Assembly (NCBI GenBank): GCA_910592005.1
Contig: CAJVPP010002387.1
Span: 1-15,042, forward strand
Length of the DNA stretch: 15,042 nucleotides
Reading direction: 5' to 3'
From: Funneliformis mosseae
Lineage: Eukaryota > Glomeromycota > Glomeromycetes > Glomerales > Glomeraceae
The translations under genes were made by a program, and so were the position numbers. Shown in pieces: positions 9,301-15,042 of this stretch. Under the pieces are notes generated by a model. That model ran no database searches, was not told the DNA's origin, and saw only the letters and a list, made by a program, of their open reading frames with translations. The stretch's first letter is position 1, and every line of letters starts with the position of its first letter.

Positions 9301-9342
9301 TGCTGTGCTAGATCACGTGAAAGCCACCCTTTCGGTACAGCA
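9301..9342 (+). ncRNA. Potential RNA stem-loop at the island edge (function unknown)
   Basis: TGCTGTGCT at 9301-9309 can pair with GGTACAGCA at 9334-9342 over nine positions, two of them G-U wobbles. Directly inside it, GAAAG (9319-9323) pairs with CTTTC (9329-9333) around a CCACC loop, leaving a 9-base bulge at 9310-9318. The wobbles are stable only in a plus-strand transcript. The element is GC-rich for its surroundings and sits at the sharp boundary of the AT-rich island. It contains a CACGTG at 9314-9319. I do not recognise an RNA family, and it could be chance. Confidence 0.2.
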
Positions 9343-9493
9343 TGTTTAATTTAATTCGTGCATTCATCCAAACAAATTAAAAATCGACCCAAAGTTCCAC
9401 AAGCAAAATATGATCAGTTAATCAATTACTAATATTTTGATATTTTAAAGTTTTGGGAAGGGAATAATAATAATAACAATCGGTCGATGCAAG

Positions 9494-9625
9494 TGACGCG
9501 TCAATGACCATCTCCCTTTAGGTTAGATTATTAGAATTTTTTTCATGCGCATTGATTTGATTGGTTGATTGATGGCTTAAATATTTGTGTAAATAGCGAA
9601 CTCGTTCATTGCCTGATGAAATTGG
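9494..9625. promoter_or_regulatory. Promoter-like cluster: TGACGCGTCA palindrome and CCAAT boxes
   Basis: TGACGCGTCA at 9494-9503 is a perfect 10-bp palindrome. It holds an ACGCGT, the MluI cell-cycle box bound by MBF in fungi, flanked by TGACG half-sites of the bZIP type. Two reversed CCAAT boxes (ATTGG) follow at 9560-9564 and 9621-9625. The base composition is higher in G+C than around it. No gene start was found close on either side, so the target is unknown and the promoter role is an inference. Confidence 0.3.
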
Positions 9626-9771
9626 TTGGTTAACATTTATGGCGAACAGATATAATTAATAATTTCGAATACAATTAAACAATTAAAAAGTATTGTGTTT
9701 AAAAGAAAGACTTGGCACACAACGAAAAAAAATTTTTTTCATTCAAAGGTGTCCCCACTCTTTATTCTCTC

Positions 9772-9803
9772 TTTTTTTTTTTATTTTCTTGAGAAAAATA
9801 AAA
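9772..9803. repeat. Poly-T/poly-A hairpin
   Basis: Eleven T, A and four T are separated by CTTGAG from AAAAATAAAAA. The arms pair as an interrupted T/A stem. It has the same layout as the hairpins at 9928-9970 and 13350-13379. Confidence 0.5.
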
Positions 9804-9927
9804 ATAAATAAATAAATCTGTATTCTATTTGATTTGTAACTTGAACTCAAAATAATTTCACGCGACCAAAGCGGATAGTGATTGGACGTTGAATGAACCT
9901 TAAATGAATTAAACCAAATTAAAATAG

Positions 9928-9970
9928 TTTTTTTTTTTTTACTTTTTGTTTTAAAAGTAAAAAAAAAAAA
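9928..9970. repeat. 18-bp perfect poly-T/poly-A hairpin
   Basis: Twelve T followed by ACTTTT (9929-9946) is matched exactly in inverse by AAAAGT followed by twelve A (9953-9970), with a six-base TGTTTT loop. The conserved ACTTTT/AAAAGT neck shows that it is a true inverted repeat and not two unrelated homopolymers. It is the best member of a recurring group in this window. Confidence 0.65.
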
Positions 9971-10114
9971 TCTTTTTAAAGAATCAAGAATTTCGAACGA
10001 CTCTCATCTCGATGAACTAACGAAATTGGAATGTTGTAATCACACAATCCAAGGATTTAACTAAAATTGGATCAATCCAGAGGTAAGATAACGATATCAG
10101 TACTTTAAGTATTT

Positions 10115-10215
10115 AACAACAACTACAACAACTACAACAACTACAACGACAACGACAAAACAACAACAACAACAACAACTACAACAACAACAACAACAAC
10201 AATAATAATAATAAT
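10115..10215. repeat. Trinucleotide microsatellite (AAC/ACT/GAC then AAT)
   Basis: About 101 bases are made almost entirely of AAC units with scattered ACT and GAC variants, ending in five AAT units. A phase slip occurs near 10157-10161 (four A). In the three plus-strand frames it would encode runs of Gln, Asn or Thr, but no gene with start or splice signals can be built around it, so I treat it as non-coding. Confidence 0.85.
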
Positions 10216-10798
10216 ATAAAATATTAATATATTATGATTAAAAATAATAAATTAATAATATATAACAAATGAAACAAGATCAAACATGAGAAAATTCTAA
10301 AATTTTAAAAACCCAATTCATTATAAAACTGGATTTGTTGAAATGAAAAAAAATTCCGGATTTTATTTAAAATAAAACATATGGCTCTCGGGGTGGCGTT
10401 ATTTGTTTTGCTTGTGACTTTGATTATTAAACCTTTTTTTTTTTGATGAATCAATAAATATGGAAATATTAAAAAAAAAAAATTCGATCTAACCAAACCT
10501 ATAAGCTTGTACATTACTAAAGGTTCATTTTACGTTAACTTTATTGAAAGTAATATATGTGCGTTAATGAAAGATTTTCATTGAATGACTTAATTAAATT
10601 TCTTTATATCAGAGTACAAGATTCTAGATGAATCACTACAAATCAGACGAATTTCTCAATCAAAAAAAGGCGTAAAAAATAGATATGAATAGATTTACCC
10701 ATCATCGTTACTTTATCACAGATTATGGTTTATTTATAGGTTTAATTATGAACTTAAAAAGTTAAAATACATGTATGTACAAATGAGATGTTACGGTG
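10216..10798. other. Intergenic DNA, no gene seen
   Basis: A minus-strand open frame at 10305-10514 runs through poly-A/poly-T tracts and yields a low-complexity peptide rich in Phe, Ile and Lys, so I do not accept it as a gene. No splice-supported frame, RNA gene or repeat family was identified here. Confidence 0.4.
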
Positions 10799-10927
10799 AT
10801 GTCATGTCATGAAAGGCTTATATGTATAAAGATGCCAAAGAAGTTTCGCGAAGAAGCCCAAATCATCAATCGCGTAAAAATAACGTGTTGTAACCCAATC
10901 AGAATTATATGGCTCAACTTCATGTGA
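10799..10927 (+). CDS. Small open frame (42 aa), unrecognised
   Basis: An ATG at 10799 opens 42 codons to TGA at 10925-10927. An internal Met gives a shorter product starting MPKKFREEAQIINRVKI. That part is basic and well mixed in composition, unlike most frames nearby. There is no homology that I recognise, no intron support, and the length is well within chance. The E2F/MBF-like TTTCGCGAA at 10844-10852 lies inside it. Confidence 0.13.
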   Translation: MSCHERLICIKMPKKFREEAQIINRVKITCCNPIRIIWLNFM

Positions 10928-11815
10928 CAAATACAAATAGTAATATAGTTAAATATAGTTGCCATGTCCAATAAAATTTCATCAGATATGAATTGTTGTT
11001 GTTGTACAACGAGGTGCGACGCAAAAAAAAAAGTACTTTGAAGATCTTAGATCAATTCACCACATGATCGAATGGTTAAACGGAAATTAAAACTCATGAT
11101 ATCAAAAATTAGAGAGGTTAAAGCTTTTTTGAGAACAAAAAAAAATTTTTAATTGATCCAATTTCGATAATGATCGTCTCAATTTCGGCTCCAATTTCTT
11201 CCCATTTACATAATAATCATGAGACATTTCTCACAAAATAATAATTTTAGAAAGATATTTTCCTTTTTCTTTATTATTAAAAAATCAGGTGTCAGGTTTA
11301 TGGAGGTTTTTTTTTTTTTTATTTTACATATTTTATTTTTTTATTTCATTTTTTTTTTTTTTTTTTTGATTGATGATATTCAAAAAAGCACATAGGTTAA
11401 AACGCTCTTGAAAATTCATCGCAGTAAAGTTCAATCCGTAGTATCCGTAGTTTTACGTTTTGTCTAAAACGAGAAAACAAAAAAAGGTTGGCAAGACCCT
11501 TTTAGATGACATAATCGAATACAATCAAGAATGTGAAAAAAAAAGGAGGCTAATAAATCGCAAGTAAACCGATTAATCCGAATGAACCGAATTCAGTAAC
11601 CTAAATATTTTAATTTTTTTTCGAATCAATTGGAATCAATATCATAATAAAAAAAGTTTATATTAAAAAACAGAATTACATAATAAGGCTTGTTAATAAT
11701 AATTTAACCTCATTGAATCGTACAAATTAGGAAATTAAAATACTTTATAAAATCAAGACGCCAACAATTTTACTTGTTGAAAAAGTTGTTTGTTGTGTGG
11801 GATGATGTCCCTTTA
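10928..11815. other. Intergenic DNA with long T tracts, no gene seen
   Basis: The stretch is dominated by homopolymer runs, above all at 11307-11367. Short frames on the minus strand near 11060-11220 are open but unremarkable. A tandem duplication of TCCGTAGT occurs at 11435-11452. No gene, RNA or complete element is supported. Confidence 0.4.
11307..11367. repeat. Poly-T low-complexity tract
   Basis: The tract has fourteen T, then a mixed T/A stretch with ACATATTTTA and ATTTCA, then nineteen T. Such tracts are typical of intergenic DNA in this window. No terminator or element boundary can be assigned to it. Confidence 0.7.
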
Positions 11816-12167
11816 TCTTTCTAAAGTTGAATAATAATCTCTTCTCCTTTCAAAAGATTTCTTTATTTCACCATTGATAAAAAACGGAGAAACTTGTTTT
11901 TTTTTTTTGTTAATCGCGTAAAGGTTTAGTGAACGTTGGTCATAAAAAAACGATTCCGGTAACGTAACTTGTCTTGAAATCCGAGCATATTTGATGGCCC
12001 AATTTGGAAGCCCTTGAGGTCAATTACGGATTGTGACTGGATGTGACAAAGAACTGACGAAAGTGCGTCAAACGGTTGATAATCTCTTTTCCATTGGATA
12101 AACGTAGAAGTTCATTCAACAACTTTTCGAACCGGTTCAGTAGGTAATAAAATGTTTTTTTTTTCAT
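11813..12167 (-). pseudogene. Patch of overlapping open frames, possible decayed gene
   Basis: The minus strand first has an ATG at 12167 opening 47 codons (including NRFEKLLNELLRLSNGKEII) to TAA at 12024-12026. A second frame without Met is then open for 68 codons from 12019 to TAA at 11813-11815, with stretches such as LPNWAIKYARISRQV. A third frame is also open for about 60 codons between. The patch is richer in G+C than its surroundings, which itself lengthens open frames. No intron of usable size joins the first two. It may be an old gene or transposon end, or chance. Confidence 0.18.
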
Positions 12168-12813
12168 TTACTGTATATGTCGCTGAGTGAACTCGGAGAA
12201 TACCTTGAAAAAGAAAATGTAATGAAAAGAAATGGAATATCACCTTTGTCACACGCCAATTGCCATATCACATTTGGTTTCACAACATACACATGATCCA
12301 TCGGAGAAATCTCCCTCGTGCCTTTAATATTTTACGAAAGTGATGAGTGGATTTTTTACCAATTAAAGGATGCAAACATCCTGGATTTGAATAATAGGAA
12401 CACACAATCGATTTAGGTTGATGTATGCGTGCGACACGTTCCCTAATGCCTTAACCTTAAAAAAAAAAATTTTTTTTTCTTCTCTTTTATTTGGTGGGGT
12501 AATCAGCTGTTAAACAAACAGGTTCATTTCAAGTTGCCCACCATGTTTGTTACTTTCAAATAAGAGTAATTTTTTTTTCTGTGTTTGTAATGTTTGTAAT
12601 GCACGATCATGTTTGAAACAGAGTTTTGCACGTTGAGGTTTACTTGAAATATTTAACACGATGACTTTTCTTTATTAAAGACATTGAGATCAGTTCGATG
12701 GGAAAGAACACACGAGATGAATCGAACTTGCCCGGTTGAAAATGATTGAAAATGGGAACTCGAAGCGCATGTCGTGAACACGTGAGGCTCGGTGCCTCTT
12801 ACCATCATTCAAC
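12168..12813. other. Intergenic DNA, no gene seen
   Basis: The stretch has fairly high G+C for this genome, two perfect or near-perfect short tandem duplications (12582-12599, 12736-12755), an A/T palindromic run near 12460-12478, and a CACGTG at 12779-12784. A 5-bp hairpin (GAGGC/GCCTC) sits at 12784-12798. Possible promoter function for the small frame that follows is speculative. Confidence 0.35.
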
Positions 12814-13035
12814 ATGTTAGTTGGCATCTACGCGAATGATTTGCCTCGGTGTGTTAAATGCGGAAGTAACACATTAGTTACACGTGTGCTTTATAAAGAA
12901 TTAATTTTCACGATAATGTAAGTTCCATTTGTTATACTTCATTCGCTATCCTACAGAATTAGGTTTTGTCTTTTAAGATGTTTTCATAGAAACATGTGTC
13001 AAATACTAGATAAATATAATCATCCTTGTGAATGA
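12814..13035 (+). CDS. Two-exon small frame with a CxxC motif, low confidence
   Basis: An ATG at 12814 opens 34 codons plus two bases to 12917. A perfect GTAAGT donor follows at 12918, and a CTACAG acceptor ends at 12956. Splicing out these 39 bases keeps the frame open to TGA at 13033-13035, giving about 60 residues. The product contains LPRCVKCGSNTLVTRVLY, a zinc-ribbon-like CxxC, with more Cys and His later (RCFHRNMC). The intron is short, though both splice signals are good and the phase fits. No family is recognised. An in-frame TGA lies about 40 bases upstream of the ATG. It may also be a chance combination. Confidence 0.22.
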
Positions 13036-13825
13036 GTTTCTTAAATGAGCGAGTACAATGAAAAAAATAATTAGGTTTTTTTATTATTATTATTTTTTTT
13101 TTTTTTTGTTTTAAAAAGAAAAAAGGTTAGAAGCCACTTAAATTAGTTTAGGTAAGGTTCGGTCTAACTTGTTGGAACAAAATTAAAATTCCCCATAAAA
13201 AAAAAAGATCTAACCTCAAATATTTCAAAAAGCCGATTTATTTTTTTACATTATCACATAAATTTTTTTATTACTTTCTCAGAGACAAAAATTAATTAAA
13301 AAAAAAAGGGTGCATAATTTTAATACTTGTAATATGAAAATTCAATCCCGTTTTTTTTTTCTTTTCAAAAAGAAAAAAATAATAAGAAAAATAAATAAAT
13401 AATAGTAATAAACCCATCAATGGTTAATGGATTTTACATGACGATTATTATGAAAGATAAATCAATGACTTCATTACTTCATCACAATGAATAAATAAAG
13501 TTTGGCTTTTAAGAAAAAAACAAACTGGATTTTAATATAATTGGGATATTATTCAAGACCTTTGTGCATTGTGTAACCATTTCATCTGATTTTCATTCGA
13601 AAAAGCTTTTTTTCTTTCTAACATCTCGATTAAATAAAAAAAAAATAATAATTTGTCAGAAGGTCAAATTCCTGTATCCAACAAGAAATTCTTTTTAATA
13701 TTGTGAAAAATTAACTGATAATCTGATAATGAAACCTTTTTGAAGATAATGATACCTCATGATTTTTTTTATTTATTGTGGGGAAACGGTAGACCATTAC
13801 CTAATTTGGAAAATAACAAAAAAAA
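13036..13825. other. Intergenic DNA with T/A hairpins, no gene seen
   Basis: The stretch contains repeated poly-T and poly-A tracts (near 13084-13126 and 13351-13379) and short tandem duplications at 13468-13483 and 13715-13730. No open frame of note, splice-supported exon or RNA gene is visible. Confidence 0.4.
13351..13379. repeat. Poly-T/poly-A hairpin
   Basis: Ten T, C and four T are followed, after a two-base CA turn, by AAAAG and seven A. The C of the left arm pairs with the G of the right arm, so this is a true inverted repeat with the same layout as 9928-9970 but with a C/G neck instead of A/T. Confidence 0.6.
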
Positions 13826-13870
13826 TTTCCCGCGATTTCCCGCAGCAACGGTCAAAGGGTTTGAACGCGT
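13826..13870. promoter_or_regulatory. E2F/MBF-type site cluster
   Basis: Two copies of TTTCCCGC (13826-13833 and 13836-13843) stand two bases apart. An ACGCGT follows at 13865-13870. TTTCCCGC is the textbook E2F/DP site and ACGCGT the MluI cell-cycle box bound by fungal MBF. Both mark G1/S genes. CAACGG at 13845-13850 fits a Myb half-site. These three G+C-rich motifs in 45 bases stand out in DNA that is about two-thirds A+T. No gene start can be tied to the cluster, since the nearest plus-strand ATG (13907) opens only 20 codons, so the target may be a missed first exon or lie outside the window. Confidence 0.4.
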
Positions 13871-14290
13871 GTTAATTACATGCTAATTTATATAAATGGA
13901 AATATCATGATCTCGTTTGTTTTTTTCGTATCGTCATCTTGGAATCTCATCAAATCTTTTAATATATGACAAATAAGACACATAAGCAAAACTGCAAAGC
14001 GTTTGATTATGAAATCCACCTAAATCTTTCAAAACTTCATTAAACTAGTTTTTTTTTTTTTTTTTAATCTAAATAAATAATAATTATAAATCAGGAAATC
14101 GAGTACCAGTAAAACCCTAAAAATTTGCTTTGGTGATTCATACCTGTAACCGTACTTGTTTCTTTCATTTCATTACAGGTTAGAAGACGTTGTCAAAACA
14201 AATCTCTCCTTTTTTTTTTTTCCTTGTTCTATTTTTTTTTTTTCTTCCTAATCGGAGATGTCACAATCCTTTTGATAACTTCAAAGGGAT

Positions 14291-14381
14291 AACGCGCAAC
14301 GGATTTCATTGTCTTTAATTTTCTTAAACAAGACATCATGTCGTCATACCAGAAATGATTCCGGAATGAAATCCGCGCGTT
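14291..14381. repeat. 17-bp inverted repeat with 3-base bulge
   Basis: AACGCGC (14291-14297) and GGATTTCATT (14301-14310) are matched in inverse by AATGAAATCC (14365-14374) and GCGCGTT (14375-14381). The left arm has three extra bases (AAC) in the middle. The spacer is 54 bases and contains a smaller dyad, GACATCATGTC. The G+C-rich ends in AT-rich DNA suggest a small transposon relic or a structured regulatory site. No target duplication is seen. Confidence 0.55.
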
Positions 14382-14992
14382 GCTAAATACGACCCTTCCA
14401 TAAAGAAGAATTGCCTCATAAGGTCATACGCTCACAACGTGAATTGAGCCATACATCACCATCCTTATAGGGGCCACTCATTCATGGCATTACCGTATTT
14501 GTACTCTACATAATGAACGGACTTGACCAATTCCCTAAATTTATCGTCAAATCATAAATTGACCCGAATGAAGGTAATAAGAAAGATGTTCTTTTATTCC
14601 TTTTTGTCCTTAGCACCCCCTTTTGTCTTTAATTTTTTTTTTTAAAAAATAAAAAAAGGACAACATACAATCATTCATTGACATGTAGGTGAAAATCCTG
14701 TCATGAAACCTCCTATTGATGTTAAATTAATTGATTTATAGGTTTCCGAATATGATACCATAAAAGTATTTATTAAATTTATAAATTAATCTATTTTTAA
14801 ATTTATTTTAATTTGGTTTCATTGAAACTAATTAACCTTAAATTAAACTAGGAACTTGTTATTATTTTAAGTTAATGCTTGCACAAAAAACAAATACACG
14901 GCAGTTCACAAACTTTAAAAAGAAACCCCCCAAAATTTCATTGTTCTCCTAAAGAGAAAATTTGCGTCCGCTAAACAAATATCATACCGTGG

Positions 14993-15018
14993 AAAAAAAA
15001 AAAAAAAAAAAAAAAAAA
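14993..15018. repeat. Run of 26 A
   Basis: An uninterrupted A run near the right edge is the longest homopolymer in the window. It could be the tail of a retroposed sequence lying to the left, but I see no gene or element body directly before it and no flanking target duplication. Simple slippage is the cheaper explanation. Confidence 0.7.
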
Positions 15019-15042
15019 TGTTTATTTCACAGTGATAATCAC

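Larger units (their letters stand above)
13871..15042. other. Intergenic DNA, no gene seen
   Basis: The stretch carries several poly-T runs (14049-14065, 14210-14221, 14232-14242), an inverted repeat at 14291-14381 and the terminal A run. I see no long frame or recognisable exon on either strand. A non-coding G+C-richer patch at 14285-14570 might be regulatory or an old element. Confidence 0.4.

Noticed and set aside
3591..9619. CTGATGA words at 3591-3597 and 9613-9619 as hammerhead ribozyme cores
   Set aside because: Neither is followed by a stem and a GAAA at a workable distance, so the fold cannot form.
10305..10514. Minus-strand 69-codon frame
   Set aside because: It spans poly-A and poly-T tracts and yields a Phe/Ile/Lys-rich peptide without splice signals or recognisable character.
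2965..12886. Four CACGTG words (2965, 9314, 12779, 12881) as a shared E-box regulon
   Set aside because: They are scattered over 10 kb without genes next to them. The count is only slightly above what composition predicts.
1..15042. CRISPR arrays, prokaryotic operons, toxin-antitoxin or defence loci
   Set aside because: There are no spaced direct repeats, no dense gene packing and no ribosome binding sites. The spliced gene and composition indicate eukaryotic nuclear DNA.

Overview
The window looks like nuclear DNA of a very AT-rich eukaryote with short spliceosomal introns, most likely a fungus. The flanks resemble arbuscular mycorrhizal fungi (Glomeromycotina, for example Rhizophagus) in base composition, in abundant poly-T/poly-A tracts, in GTAAGT-type introns and in Tc1/mariner debris. 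That placement is an inference from overall look, not from a marker gene. The window is gene-poor: only one gene can be supported well.

Layout. (1) 1-1660: a spliced minus-strand gene (about 407-1544) encoding a polytopic membrane protein of about 327 residues with six to seven predicted membrane segments. A 47-bp inverted repeat lies beyond its 3' end and an 18-bp perfect palindrome lies upstream of it. (2) 1660-4390: intergenic DNA of ordinary composition for this genome, with a few short coding-like patches but no credible gene. (3) About 4390-9290: a 4.9-kb, extremely AT-rich island with one single CpG by my reading. Inside it lie a decayed Tc1/mariner transposase (about 6960-7745) that still shows the D,D34E core, an 18-bp inverted repeat pair, and a possible older coding remnant. 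Its stop codons sit where Gln, Arg or Trp codons are expected, as C-to-T change on both strands would produce (RIP-like mutation or deamination of methylated C). (4) 9290-10215: the sharp return to normal composition, a potential RNA-like stem, a TGACGCGTCA palindrome with CCAAT boxes, and a 101-bp AAC/AAT microsatellite. (5) 10216-15042: intergenic DNA with recurring poly-T/poly-A hairpins, short tandem duplications, a two-exon low-confidence small reading frame, a cluster of E2F/MBF-type sites (two TTTCCCGC plus ACGCGT), a 91-bp inverted repeat, and a 26-A run near the right edge.

I see no operon, defence locus, CRISPR array, rRNA or tRNA. The most informative items are the membrane protein gene, whose exons extend well past its longest single open frame, and the mutated transposon inside a CpG-depleted island. 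I found nothing that I can honestly call a new multi-gene system.
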